A stretch of DNA of 64,000 bases from Ascidiaceihabitans sp039975415 (GTDB taxonomy: Bacteria > Pseudomonadota > Alphaproteobacteria > Rhodobacterales > Rhodobacteraceae), in the NCBI RefSeq assembly GCF_039975415.1, contig NZ_JBDWHD010000004.1; one strand, 5' to 3'. The translations under genes were made by a program, and so were the position numbers. The notes beneath the pieces are model-generated. The model worked only from the letters and a program-made list of their open reading frames with translations. It was not told where the DNA came from and did no database searches. Shown here one piece after another: positions 51,217 to 60,492 of this stretch (position 1 is its first letter; every line of letters starts with the position of its first letter).

Positions 51217-52155
51217 TCACGTGATTTGCGGGAAATGACGCGCGACTGTTGCATCCAAATCCAGATCGATCAGTCGCAACGCCCCGTGATCTTCCAGCCG
51301 TGCCCGCAATTGGGGACTATCGCCTGCGACTTCGTCGTAAAAGGCACGTAATCCGGCAGCACCGTCGTGGGCTTCGATCGCGCAGAACATCTCGTGAATC
51401 GTCAACCCGCCTTTTTCGGTGCTGTGAACGCTGGGGATTTCGGACCTGTACGACCCTTGTTCCAGTCGAAACTGGTAACTTGCCATCCAGTCATCCCATG
51501 TTTTTGCATGGCAATGCGCAAGATCTATGCCCGGCAGTTCAACTTCGCCAGGGTTCATATCGTCGCCTTGAAACGCATTGTGGATGCGCAAATGCATATC
51601 TTGTAGGCCAGTGCGGACAAAAATTTTGCCAGCAACATGACTAAGGAACCCGGCCCGCAAGTAGCTGCCGTAAGTTGGGTAAAGCTGTGCAACAAGCGCT
51701 TTGCGCGCCGGGCCACTTGGCAAAAAGGCTTTGAACGCGGTGCCGTCGCCCGCCAATTGTTCCATGGGGCGCATTCGCGCGCAGATTGCATCGTCCGCCA
51801 GCTTGCCCAGATGCCGTCCCACAGGGGCGTCGGTCACTAAGAATTCGTCGACATCGATATGGCCCAACCAGGCGACGTCTTGTTTGCGCCTATAGGCGTA
51901 TGTCGCGTTGCGGGATTGGCGCACCTGATGTTTGACGGGGCGCTTTCCACCCAGCTTTTTCCAATGCGCCGTGTCGCAGGCGAATACTCTGATTTTTGAA
52001 TGGGCTTTAAGAGGGGCGTATGCATCGCTGTCTGGATCATCCAAAAAGATGAAAAGTCTGTGGGCGCCCTTGTCCAAATGGTAGGCTGCGAATTTCAGGA
52101 TGTCTGAAGACGGGCCAAGGAAAGTCGTGACCAATCCCCATTTTACATCGTCCAT
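51217..52155 (-). CDS. Glycosyltransferase family 2-like protein
   Basis: 312 residues from ATG 52155. The pattern KWGLVTTFLGPSSDILKFAAYHL (core TTFLGPSSDILKFAAYH), LFIFLDDPDSD and VAWLGHIDVDEFLV, with the DxDEF metal-site motif, fits proteins of the glycosyltransferase family 2 / GT92-like group common in Rhodobacterales. No membrane segment. The acceptor is unknown, possibly capsule or surface polysaccharide. It lies 32 bases after the preceding gene of the same strand. Confidence 0.8.
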   Translation of the reverse strand: MDDVKWGLVTTFLGPSSDILKFAAYHLDKGAHRLFIFLDDPDSDAYAPLKAHSKIRVFACDTAHWKKLGGKRPVKHQVRQSRNATYAYRRKQDVAWLGHIDVDEFLVTDAPVGRHLGKLADDAICARMRPMEQLAGDGTAFKAFLPSGPARKALVAQLYPTYGSYLRAGFLSHVAGKIFVRTGLQDMHLRIHNAFQGDDMNPGEVELPGIDLAHCHAKTWDDWMASYQFRLEQGSYRSEIPSVHSTEKGGLTIHEMFCAIEAHDGAAGLRAFYDEVAGDSPQLRARLEDHGALRLIDLDLDATVARHFPQIT

Positions 52156-52187
52156 AGAATGTGTCCTGCTACCCGTTCTGCGCGAGT

Positions 52188-52937
52188 TTACTGCATTTTC
52201 TCGGATTTGAAATCCTGCATCCGCGCGAAAATGCTGCGCGTGTCCGACATGACCATCCGCAACATACGAACGGCGAGGGGGCGAATGGTTTTGTCGTGTT
52301 CCCCCAGCGCCCAAAGTCGCGCCAACATGACTTTGTCCAAATCACCGCCACGCAGGCTGTAGGGGTCCATGTCAAACGCCAATGGGGGGCGCTTTTTGGG
52401 ACGCAGAACACGGCGGCGTGTGTCGCCGGCGTCACCGGATGCGCGCCGTTCGCTGTCATGCAGTTTCACCAGATCAAACAGTGTGGACAGCCCCATACCA
52501 CAGGCCCTTTGTTCCGGTGTTTGCCCGCAATCGGCAAAGGTTGTGGCGGCCGAGATCAGCCAACGCACTGGCAATTCCGCTGCAAGCACATGGCCTTGTT
52601 CTTCCCAAATTCGGTGGAACAGGGGCAGCGCTGCGGCAGGTGGATCGGCCCGGCGCGACACTGCAATTAGAAAGCCGTGCAAAAGCTCTAATTGGCTTTT
52701 ACCTTGAAATTCTATCTGTAATTCCAGCCATTTGCGGTCTGCGGAAAAACGTGGTGTTTCCTCAAGGTCTTGCGTGGGAACAGGCACGATCGCTTTGTTA
52801 AGCGCCTCAAGGTCAACGTCGGAAGGGGGCAATCTTGCGGCTGCATCCTCGAAGGGGATTTGGCGTTTTCCCAGAAAGCGCATCAAGCGTCTGTAACCGC
52901 CTGCGTAGATGTCGTCATCTGGATCGTGGGGGGGCAC
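52188..52937 (-). CDS. Conserved hypothetical protein next to prfC
   Basis: 249 residues from GTG 52937, whose first base overlaps the prfC stop (TAGTG). Soluble, mostly helical, with ETPRFSADRKWLELQIEFQGKSQ in the middle (core RKWLELQIEFQGKS) and a basic stretch RRRVLRPKKRPP near residue 185. No catalytic motif or known domain is evident. The coupled start ties its expression to release factor 3. Recalled as a conserved companion in related genomes, without a known role. Confidence 0.66.
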   Translation of the reverse strand: MPPHDPDDDIYAGGYRRLMRFLGKRQIPFEDAAARLPPSDVDLEALNKAIVPVPTQDLEETPRFSADRKWLELQIEFQGKSQLELLHGFLIAVSRRADPPAAALPLFHRIWEEQGHVLAAELPVRWLISAATTFADCGQTPEQRACGMGLSTLFDLVKLHDSERRASGDAGDTRRRVLRPKKRPPLAFDMDPYSLRGGDLDKVMLARLWALGEHDKTIRPLAVRMLRMVMSDTRSIFARMQDFKSEKMQ

Positions 52938-54556
52938 TATACCATCATTTCCTTGGTCGCCGTCAGCCGGATGTCGGGGTAATCGCGATCAACGCGGTCA
53001 ATGTCCCACTGCAAACGCGTCAAGTAAACAATGTCGCCATCATGGTCGTGCGCAATGTGCTGCTTGTTACTTTCTGTAAATTTATCAATGGCTTGCTTTT
53101 CACCATTAACCCAACGGGCTGAGGTGAACTGGGATTGCTCAAAACGCACAGGCAACCCGTATTCCAGCTCAATCCGGCTGGCGAGCACTTCAAATTGCAA
53201 CTGCCCTACGACGCCTACGACAAATCCGGAACCGATCGAAGGTTTAAAGACTTTGGCTGCGCCTTCTTCCGCGAATTGCATCAATGCTTTTTCAAGGTGT
53301 TTGGATTTCAACGGATCACCCGCCCGCACCCCTTGCAACAATTCCGGGGCGAAAGACGGGATGCCCGTCACGCGAATGGCTTCGCCTTCGGTCAATGTGT
53401 CGCCGATGCGCAATTGACCATGGTTCGGAATGCCGATGATGTCGCCTGCCCATGCTTCTTCCGCCAGCTCACGGTCCGAGGCCAAAAATAGCACCGGGTT
53501 GCTTATAGCCATCGGCTTTTTGGTGCGCACGTGTGTTAATTTCATGCCTCGGTGGAAGTGTCCTGATGCAAGGCGCACAAATGCGACGCGGTCGCGGTGC
53601 TTTGGGTCCATGTTGGCTTGCACTTTGAACACGAAACCAGAAACCTTTGTTTCTTCAGGCAGAATTTCCCGTGGCTGGGCGGACTGAATCTGCGGTTCTG
53701 GACCAAATTTGGCGATGCCTTCCATCAATTCCTTCACACCGAAAGAGTTAATCGCAGAGCCAAACCAGATGGGTGTTAACGACCCTTCAGCCATGGCCGC
53801 GGCGTCCATCGGAGGCAGCAGTTCGCGCGCCATTTCCAGTTCTTCGCGCAGTTGTTCCAGCTGCGCGGCGGGCACATGTTCTGCCAGCTTGGGGTCATCA
53901 AGCCCATTGATTTCTATGGATTCAGACACTTTGTTGCGGTCTGCACGGTCCATAATTTCCAAGCGGTCGCGCAAAATATCGTAACATCCGATAAAGTCAC
54001 GCCCGACCCCGATCGGCCATGACGCAGGTGTGACGTCGATGGCCAGATTTTCTTGTATTTCGTCAATAATTTCAAATGTGTCGCGGCTTTCGCGGTCCAT
54101 TTTGTTACAGAATGTCAAAATGGGCAGATCGCGCATGCGGCAAACTTCGAACAGTTTCTGGGTCTGGCTTTCCACGCCTTTTGCGCCATCGATAACCATC
54201 ACGGCGGCATCCACAGCCGTCAACGTGCGGTACGTGTCTTCGGAAAAGTCTGAGTGGCCGGGTGTGTCGACCAGATTGAAACGGAATTCCCCGGTTTTGT
54301 TGGTGAAATCAAATGACATTGCGGATGCTGAAACCGAAATGCCACGATCTTTTTCCATCGCCATAAAGTCGGATCGCGTGCGGCGCGCCTCACCTTTGGC
54401 CCGCACTTGTCCTGCCATTTGAATGGCCCCGCCAAACAGCAGGAATTTTTCCGTTAACGTGGTCTTGCCCGCATCGGGGTGAGAGATGATCGCAAAGGTG
54501 CGACGCCGCGCAATTTCTGGCGGCAAGGCGGGGCGGTTTTTGGGCGTGTCCAACAT
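52937..54556 (-). CDS. prfC: Peptide chain release factor 3
   Basis: GTPase that recycles RF1 and RF2 from the ribosome; 539 residues. G1 SHPDAGKTTLTEK (about 21-33), switch region GISVSASAMSF, G3 VDTPGHSDFSEDTYR and G4 TFCNKMDRESRD are intact, and the C-terminal domains follow. ATG 54556 gives the start MLDTPKNRPALPPEI; the upstream open frame runs into the intergenic region and is not used. Divergent from the RidA gene. Confidence 0.96.
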   Translation of the reverse strand: MLDTPKNRPALPPEIARRRTFAIISHPDAGKTTLTEKFLLFGGAIQMAGQVRAKGEARRTRSDFMAMEKDRGISVSASAMSFDFTNKTGEFRFNLVDTPGHSDFSEDTYRTLTAVDAAVMVIDGAKGVESQTQKLFEVCRMRDLPILTFCNKMDRESRDTFEIIDEIQENLAIDVTPASWPIGVGRDFIGCYDILRDRLEIMDRADRNKVSESIEINGLDDPKLAEHVPAAQLEQLREELEMARELLPPMDAAAMAEGSLTPIWFGSAINSFGVKELMEGIAKFGPEPQIQSAQPREILPEETKVSGFVFKVQANMDPKHRDRVAFVRLASGHFHRGMKLTHVRTKKPMAISNPVLFLASDRELAEEAWAGDIIGIPNHGQLRIGDTLTEGEAIRVTGIPSFAPELLQGVRAGDPLKSKHLEKALMQFAEEGAAKVFKPSIGSGFVVGVVGQLQFEVLASRIELEYGLPVRFEQSQFTSARWVNGEKQAIDKFTESNKQHIAHDHDGDIVYLTRLQWDIDRVDRDYPDIRLTATKEMMV

Positions 54557-54713
54557 GAAGACTGCTATAGATTGGGGGGGGCAGGGGCGCAAGACGGCAG
54601 CGAAGAGCGGATGATGTCGGTTTGTCCGATTGTGAAGGTGACGCCCCATATCTGACATCGCCAATATCATCTAATTTGGCATTCTCAGCTTACATTTAAA
54701 CAAGGTCCAGCGT

Positions 54714-55100
54714 ATGCCCCCCCTTCACATAACAGACGTTGCGGGTGTTCCCGCATCTTCTTCACCGATATCAAACGCCGTTGTTGTTGGCGGCACCTGC
54801 CATATATCCGGCCAATTGTCGGTTTTTGACGATGGATACCGCGTGGGCAGTGCGCGCACAGAAGCGGAACGCGCGTTTGAATTGGTGTTCAAAGTCGCGC
54901 AGGCTGCGGGTTTTGATCGCGACGACATAGTGTATATCGACATCGCATTCTCTGACATCGAGCGTGACTTGGCAGAGGTAAACGAGGTGTGTCGCGCGCA
55001 GTTTTCCCGCTTTCCAGCACGGACAATCTATGAGGCGGCAAAGCTTCCGTTTGGCGCCAAGATCAAAATTCAAGCGGTGGCCATGAAAGACACCGGTTGA
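54714..55100 (+). CDS. RidA family protein
   Basis: 128 residues of the YjgF/YER057c/UK114 family, which hydrolyse reactive enamine or imine intermediates released by PLP enzymes. The conserved Arg is in FPARTIYEAAKLPFGAKIKI (about 101-120), and CHISGQLSVFDDG and KVAQAAGFDRDDIV complete the family pattern. Cytoplasmic trimer in known members. ATG 54714, with AAGGTCC upstream. Whether it belongs to the canonical RidA subgroup or a paralogous one is not clear. Confidence 0.9.
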   Translation: MPPLHITDVAGVPASSSPISNAVVVGGTCHISGQLSVFDDGYRVGSARTEAERAFELVFKVAQAAGFDRDDIVYIDIAFSDIERDLAEVNEVCRAQFSRFPARTIYEAAKLPFGAKIKIQAVAMKDTG

Positions 55101-55155
55101 CGGGCCTTTGAAAGCTGACGGGCCTTTATGAAAGGCCAACACGACAGGCCAACAC
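55098..55155 (+). repeat. Two short tandem duplications after the RidA gene
   Basis: TGACGGGCCTTT occurs at 55098-55109 and again at 55116-55127 (18-base period, the first copy including the RidA stop codon). AGGCCAACAC occurs at 55133-55142 and 55146-55155 (13-base period). Between them GGCCTTT-ATG-AAAGGCC (55121-55137) forms a perfect seven-base-pair hairpin, without a T run. Probably slippage products; the hairpin could slow transcription. Confidence 0.6.
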
Positions 55156-55241
55156 AGCCCAGCGTCTTAGGCTTGTAACCCATTGTTTTGCAGGGCTGGT
55201 TGGACATCACACAAAACCTGTGGAAAATGAGACATCGAAAA

Positions 55242-55799
55242 ATGGCATTTATGTTCCCGCAAGGTTTCGATCCGAACCCCATCCTGACAGCAGGCGGTCT
55301 TACGTTAAGTCCTTTAGTCGAACGGGATCGCCAAGGCCTGACACAGGCGGCCAGTGATCCGCTGATTTGGGCAGGGCATCCTGTGCGTAACAGGCACGAA
55401 CCAGCTGTATTCGAACCCTACTTTGATATGCTTTTGGCATCCAATGCGGCGCTTGCCATCCGGGACAAAACGGGCCGCATCATCGGCTGCACAGTCTTTT
55501 ACACCGACACCAACGCGCGGTCGCGATTGTCGATTGGCTTTACCTTTTTGGAACGTGCGCATTGGGGTGGCAACACAAACCGGATCGTCAAGCGACTGAC
55601 GCTTGGCCATTTGTTCACCTATTGCTCTGAGGCCTGGTTTCATATTGCACCAGATAACGTGCGATCTCAGACTGCAACCATGCGCCTTGGGGCGGTTTTT
55701 ACCCATGAGGCGGATATTGATCTGGCAGGGGGCGAAACCCGCTGGCGATGCTATTGTCTGACGCAAGAGGCTTGGCAGACTAACGATATGGGGCGTTGA
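55242..55799 (+). CDS. GNAT family N-acetyltransferase
   Basis: 185 residues from ATG 55242; ATG 55227 and 55188 are possible earlier starts. The protein resembles RimJ/RimL-type acetyltransferases: LTLSPLVERDRQGLTQAASDP near the start, AIRDKTGRIIGCTVFY (about 84-99, central strands), IGFTFLERAHWGGNTNRIVKRL (acetyl-CoA loop, core WGGNTNRIVKRL) and VRSQTATMRLGAVF with the Asn-type end of the fold. Probably acetylates a protein N-terminus or a small amine; substrate unknown. Confidence 0.82.
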   Translation: MAFMFPQGFDPNPILTAGGLTLSPLVERDRQGLTQAASDPLIWAGHPVRNRHEPAVFEPYFDMLLASNAALAIRDKTGRIIGCTVFYTDTNARSRLSIGFTFLERAHWGGNTNRIVKRLTLGHLFTYCSEAWFHIAPDNVRSQTATMRLGAVFTHEADIDLAGGETRWRCYCLTQEAWQTNDMGR

Positions 55800-55854
55800 G
55801 ATGTGCTTGCCTGCGCATCATCGGCATTTGGCAAGCGTTTGTCTGGACTGCAGA

Positions 55855-56877
55855 CTACCGCGACGATGCTTTGCGCAGCACTTCGGCGATGTCAGGCCGG
55901 TTCAACAAACCTTCTTGAACGTCCAAGCCTGCATGGGGCAGGTCAGAGTGGCCCGGGATGACATCGCCCATAGCCTCTGACAATTCTGTCGGAAGCACGG
56001 GTTTTGTGCGTGTGTCGATCAGCATGGATTCAGCCGCGATCCCTTCGGCGTAGATGATCTGGTGGCTGTCGAACAGCAGTTGGAAATAATCGACAAATCC
56101 GCCGTCCTGCACTGTGACGCTGTCACCGTTTACAAGGTGGCGGGCTTTTACCAAAAGCTCTGATCGTCCAGCGCCAAGTTCATCGGAGCGCTGGTAAATA
56201 AACAGGCGATGGTCCGGGCTGACAATCAGGTGGTTGTCGTTGTTCAAAGTGCCTGCGCGAATGCAAATGGGGGCGAATTCCCCGACGGCGCGCACAGTGC
56301 TTTGCCCGATCCAACGCACCGCTTGTGGCCCGTCATCGCGGGTCAGGACCTTATCGCCCAGTTTCAGGTCTTCGATCAGTCGCTGTTCGCCCGACGCCAT
56401 GGTAATATGGGTTCCGCGGGTGAAGCTGACACAGGCAACATGGGCAAATTTCTGTGCAGCGTTTTTGGTGTCGATGCCCACAAGCGAATAGGTGGTTTTG
56501 GGTGACAGCATCGCGAGGGGCAGAACATATATATCGTTGATATCACCTGCGCCATCGACCTCGACCAGCACCAAAACATCTGTGGTTTGCCCGTCTGGCG
56601 ACATAAAGGTCAGGGCGCTGTCCAAGTGAACGGCAGATCCCGGCGCACCGGTTTCGCTGCCTTGGGACACGGTGAATTGCGCACCTGTGCCCGCCTGAAG
56701 GGACAACTGGACCGGAGCCGTTGCGGCAGACAGTTCATAGGTATCGTCCAACATCAGTTCTGCTGCGAAAGACACAGCGTCCCCCATATTTGCGCCGTCG
56801 ATCACAGACAACGCCTGCGCCCTGAAAACAGGTACGCTTCGGGCGGGTCCGGGGCGGTTGTGTGTGCTGTGTGACAT
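55855..56877 (-). CDS. Hint-domain protein (Roseobacter Hint_2 type)
   Basis: 340 residues from ATG 56877. The N-terminal half is beta-rich without a known domain and has no signal peptide. The C-terminal half is a hedgehog/intein-type domain: SFTRGTHITMASGEQRLIEDLKLGDKVLTRDDG (core GEQRLIEDLKLGDKVLTRD), SPDHRLFI and LLFDSHQIIYAEGIAAES. The usual nucleophile position of the Hint fold (Cys before the Phe-x-x-Gly-Thr motif) is Ser here, with a Cys two residues upstream. Such proteins are frequent in Roseobacters and may be secreted by type I systems; function unknown. Confidence 0.8.
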   Translation of the reverse strand: MSHSTHNRPGPARSVPVFRAQALSVIDGANMGDAVSFAAELMLDDTYELSAATAPVQLSLQAGTGAQFTVSQGSETGAPGSAVHLDSALTFMSPDGQTTDVLVLVEVDGAGDINDIYVLPLAMLSPKTTYSLVGIDTKNAAQKFAHVACVSFTRGTHITMASGEQRLIEDLKLGDKVLTRDDGPQAVRWIGQSTVRAVGEFAPICIRAGTLNNDNHLIVSPDHRLFIYQRSDELGAGRSELLVKARHLVNGDSVTVQDGGFVDYFQLLFDSHQIIYAEGIAAESMLIDTRTKPVLPTELSEAMGDVIPGHSDLPHAGLDVQEGLLNRPDIAEVLRKASSR

Positions 56878-57072
56878 GAAACTCAAAAACCTTGTGGTGC
56901 GACGGACTATGTCTCTATCCGTTCGTAGTTTAGAAATATGGCACAGACACGTCAAACTTCCGTTATTTTGCAGGAGATTGCATTTTCGTGCTCTGGCGTT
57001 GGGGCAAGGGCAACGGTAGGGTTTGGCAAATGGCACCCCGAATTGGGCTGCATCCATCAAGGAGACTGCGAA

Positions 57073-57852
57073 ATGGATTTAGGGATCACAGGCAAACGAG
57101 CATTGGTATGTGCGTCGTCCAAAGGTTTGGGGCTTGGATGTGCCGAAGCCTTGGCCGAGGCTGGTGTTGATTTGGTGATGAACGCGCGTGGGGCCGAGGC
57201 GCTTGAAGCCTCTGCCGCCGATATTCGCACGCGCTTCGGGGTCGATGTGGTGACAGTGGCTGCGGATGTGACTACAGCCGAAGGGCAGGCGGCGGTGTTA
57301 GAGGCCGCGCAAGGTGTGGACATTCTGGTCAATAACGCAGGTGGTCCGCCCCCCGGCATGTGGTCGGACTGGGACCGCGATGATTTCATTGCAGCGCTTG
57401 ATGCCAACATGTTGACGCCCATCGCTTTGATCAAAGGCCTTGTGCCGGCCATGATGGATCGCGGATGGGGCCGCGTGGTCAATATCACGTCGCAATCCGT
57501 CAAAGCCCCCATCGCGGTTCTGGGGCTGTCCAATGCCGCACGCACAGGGCTTACGGGCTATGTTGCCGGGACATCGCGCCAAGTCGCGGGATCAGGTGTG
57601 ACCATCAACAACCTGCTGCCGGGCATACACGCGACTGACCGCGCGGTGTCGCTGGACACAGGCGTTACAAAAGCCAAAGGCATCACAATGGAAGAGGCCA
57701 AAGCCGAACGCTGTGCAACCATTCCAGCGGGCCGCTATGGCACACGAGAAGAGTTCGGTGCGGCCTGCGCGTTTCTATGCAGCAAACATGCGGGCTTTAT
57801 CGTGGGGCAGAACATCTTGCTGGACGGTGGCGGCACCAACGCCACCATTTAA
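57073..57852 (+). CDS. Short-chain dehydrogenase/reductase
   Basis: 259-residue classical SDR. Cofactor loop ALVCASSKGLGLGCAEALAEAG (core ASSKGLGLG, about 13-21), NNAGG, and an active-site Ser in NITSQSVKAPI; the Tyr-x-x-x-Lys position is not obvious in the usual form, the segment reading GLSNAARTGLTGYV. Such variation occurs in the 3-oxoacyl-ACP reductase-like group with an Asn-Ala-Ala-Arg motif. ATG 57073 has AAGGAG upstream; a longer frame is not used. Substrate unknown. Confidence 0.84.
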   Translation: MDLGITGKRALVCASSKGLGLGCAEALAEAGVDLVMNARGAEALEASAADIRTRFGVDVVTVAADVTTAEGQAAVLEAAQGVDILVNNAGGPPPGMWSDWDRDDFIAALDANMLTPIALIKGLVPAMMDRGWGRVVNITSQSVKAPIAVLGLSNAARTGLTGYVAGTSRQVAGSGVTINNLLPGIHATDRAVSLDTGVTKAKGITMEEAKAERCATIPAGRYGTREEFGAACAFLCSKHAGFIVGQNILLDGGGTNATI

Positions 57853-57900
57853 GGGGCGCACTGCAATGGTAGCATCGCAATGGTAGCTCAGGGGGAAAGC

Positions 57901-59007
57901 ATGGCGGATGCGCTGTTCAATCCGGACAGCGTGGGCCAGCTGGCGGCAGAGTTTGCCGCAGGCGTGCCCGGCTTTGACGCCGCGCGTTTTGCGCGTGATG
58001 CTCTGGCCGGGTTCGAAAGCCGTGCGCTTATGGCGCGCATGGAATGGCTTGCCGATTGTGCACAGGCACAATTGTCGCCGGAGTTCGCCGTGATGGCGGA
58101 TCAGCTGGAAGCCGCGATGCCCGCGCCGTTGGATCCCGACCTGACAGACGACGATTTTGGGCATTTCATCCATGCCGTACCCGGAATTCTGGCTGTGCGC
58201 CACGGTTTACAAGACGCTCCGGACCGCGCATTGGATTTGCTACTGGCTGCCACCCAGCGCTTTTCGATGGAATTTTACATTCGTGACTTCATCAATCACT
58301 GGCCTGAAAAAACGCAAGCCCGCCTGATCGACTGGGCGCAGCACGACAACTATCATGTGCGGCGTTTGGTCAGCGAAGGCACTCGCCCGAAGTTGCCATG
58401 GGCCAAGGCCATCACCATGAGTACGCAGGCCCGCCAACCTCTTTTGGATGCGTTGCAGGGGGACAAGACACGCTATGTCACGCGGTCGGTGGCCAATCAC
58501 CTTAACGATCTAAGCAAGTCCGAACCGGACACTGTTTTGCAATGGCTGGGCGCATGGCAGGCTGGCGGGCAGCAAGATCCCAAAGAATTGGGCTGGATGA
58601 CAAAACACGCGCTGCGCACCTTGATCAAGCAGGGGCACGAAGGTGCAATGGGCCACCTTGGCTACCACGCCGATGCGCCGATTGCGGTGCGGGCCACGTT
58701 GCAAGACACCCATGTGGCGATGGGGCAGGCCGTTACTTTTCAGGTTGAAATTGAAGCGTCACAAACTGTGCCCCTGTTGATCGACTACCGTATCCGCTTT
58801 GCGCGTCCGGGTGGTAAAACCAGCGAAAAAGTATTCAAGCTGAAACAAACCGAAGTCCATGGGGGAAAGCCTTGCGTGGTCAAAAAAGCCCATAAACTAA
58901 AGGAGGGTGCAAGCACGTTTACGCTGCATCCCGGTGCGCATCAAATCATTGTGCAGGTCAACGGGCGCGATCACGCAAAACTGGATTTCGATCTGACCCA
59001 AACCTAG
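57901..59007 (+). CDS. AlkD-like DNA alkylation repair protein with C-terminal beta domain
   Basis: 368 residues. The N-terminal about 250 residues are HEAT-like helices: MEFYIRDFINHWPEKTQARL (about 116-135), NYHVRRLVSEGTRPKLPW (about 142-159) and TRYVTRSVANHLNDLSKSEP (about 184-203), the signature of AlkD-type proteins. The last about 100 residues, from VAMGQAVTFQVEIEASQ, form an Ig-like beta domain found only in a subgroup. It may bind alkylated DNA or act elsewhere. ATG 57901 follows GGGGGAAAG. A second AlkD-like gene is at 6675. Confidence 0.85.
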   Translation: MADALFNPDSVGQLAAEFAAGVPGFDAARFARDALAGFESRALMARMEWLADCAQAQLSPEFAVMADQLEAAMPAPLDPDLTDDDFGHFIHAVPGILAVRHGLQDAPDRALDLLLAATQRFSMEFYIRDFINHWPEKTQARLIDWAQHDNYHVRRLVSEGTRPKLPWAKAITMSTQARQPLLDALQGDKTRYVTRSVANHLNDLSKSEPDTVLQWLGAWQAGGQQDPKELGWMTKHALRTLIKQGHEGAMGHLGYHADAPIAVRATLQDTHVAMGQAVTFQVEIEASQTVPLLIDYRIRFARPGGKTSEKVFKLKQTEVHGGKPCVVKKAHKLKEGASTFTLHPGAHQIIVQVNGRDHAKLDFDLTQT

Positions 59008-59096
59008 CGCATCACATTTAAGTGCAAAAGGGCGGATGTGCTGGTTCAAGGCTGGCGCACCTGCTAGCAGCGCAAAAACAGTATTTCGGGGTCTTT

Positions 59097-60455
59097 ATGC
59101 AAACCACTATCCTTATCGCTGTCTTTGCGGCCCTCGTTGTGGCCAGTGTTCTGGCGGCCCCCCGACGTGCATCGGTGGACGGGTTTTTCTCTGGTCGCGG
59201 CGCGCAAGGCCAAGCGCCGGCGTTGTGGGTTCTGGTTCTAAGCCAAGTCACGACATGGATTTTTGCACGCAGCCTGATGAACGCGGCCATTCTGGGTTAC
59301 TACTACGGCAGTGCTGGCACGTTGGCCTATGCGGCCTACTATGGATCGTTTCTGAGTGGTGGTTTTATCGTGGCGCGACTGCGTGAAGGCGGCGCAATGT
59401 CGGTGCAAGACTGGTTGCAAGCCCGCTTTGGCGCTTTGGGCACGACGTGCTACAATGTCGTCATCGGCTTGCGCTTGTTGTCAGAAGTCTTTGCCAATCT
59501 GTTGGTTGTGGGGCTGATTGCGTCGGCTGTTCTGGGTGGCTCCGGGACGTTGGCAGTCGTTATCGTGGCAATTTTAGGCTTGGGGTATTCGGCGTGGGGT
59601 GGGCTCAGTGCCGCGCTGCGCACCGATGTGGTCCAGATGCTGCTGTTTTTGGTGGCATTCGGGGCTGCGTTTCTCAGCCTGATCCTAAGCCCCGGCTTTG
59701 ACGCCGTGGCGGTTGTCACGGCACCCGGCGCTTCGGGGCCTTATAACGGTTGGATTTTGCTGGTGGTTGCGGGGTTGCAGGTCTTTTCCTATCCGGCACA
59801 TGATCCGGTGATGATGGACCGCGGGTTTATCGCGGACCGCGACACAACCAAACGGTCCTTTGTTCACGCCTTTTGGCTGTCGACCTTGTGCATTCTGGCA
59901 TTTGGCGCTTTTGGTATTCAGGCAAGCCTCGTGGGGGCCGAATACCAAAATGAGCTGATTGGCACTTGGGCGCAGATGTTTCCGCCTTGGGTTTTTGCGC
60001 TTTTGATGGTGTCGCTGATTGTTTCGGCACTCAGCACATTGGATTCGGCGTTGGCCTCTTCGGCGCGGCTGGTTGTGGAAGAACTAAAGCTGGCGCCACG
60101 TAGCCTAATGGGGGGCCGTGTTGTCATGGTCGTTTTCATGGCGCTTGGGGCGGCTTTGACATTGTGGGGCAATAAGACGCTGTTTGACGCGGTTGCCGTG
60201 TCGGGAACGGCGTCGATGTTCTTGACGCCTGTGCTGGTTGTCGGGCTGGTGCTGGGGCGCAAAATTGCGCTTTGGTCTTATCTTGTGGCTTTTGGCGCGG
60301 CTATTTTGGGCGCCTTGGCCTATTTTGGGCGCAGCTGGCCAAGCTTTGCGGCAGTTTTGCCAGAGGGGCACAAATACGAACAGCTGTTGGTGATTTGTGT
60401 GCTGGTTTTGGCGACGGGTTTTGTTGCGGTGCTTGCAGGGGCGCGCAAGGGCTGA
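59097..60455 (+). CDS. Sodium:solute symporter family protein
   Basis: 452 residues, about 13 hydrophobic segments. SVDGFFSGRGAQGQAPALWVLVLSQVTTWIFARSLMN (core FFSGRGAQGQAPALW) resembles the first-segment region of SSS transporters, with SAWGGLSAALRTDVVQMLLF (core GGLSAALRTDVVQ, a family motif) and SLIVSALSTLDSALASSARL later. Substrate not determinable. ATG 59097; upstream open codons are not family-like. The stop is 37 bases before an ABC ATPase gene on the same strand. Confidence 0.86.
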   Translation: MQTTILIAVFAALVVASVLAAPRRASVDGFFSGRGAQGQAPALWVLVLSQVTTWIFARSLMNAAILGYYYGSAGTLAYAAYYGSFLSGGFIVARLREGGAMSVQDWLQARFGALGTTCYNVVIGLRLLSEVFANLLVVGLIASAVLGGSGTLAVVIVAILGLGYSAWGGLSAALRTDVVQMLLFLVAFGAAFLSLILSPGFDAVAVVTAPGASGPYNGWILLVVAGLQVFSYPAHDPVMMDRGFIADRDTTKRSFVHAFWLSTLCILAFGAFGIQASLVGAEYQNELIGTWAQMFPPWVFALLMVSLIVSALSTLDSALASSARLVVEELKLAPRSLMGGRVVMVVFMALGAALTLWGNKTLFDAVAVSGTASMFLTPVLVVGLVLGRKIALWSYLVAFGAAILGALAYFGRSWPSFAAVLPEGHKYEQLLVICVLVLATGFVAVLAGARKG

Positions 60456-60492
60456 TAGCTGCTTATCCGATGGTTTTAATCGGAATTTGCCA

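Noticed and set aside
51215..51226. 12-base palindrome AATCACGTGATT over the stop codon of the glycosyltransferase gene
   Set aside because: It lies at a gene end with no promoter context; a binding site cannot be supported.
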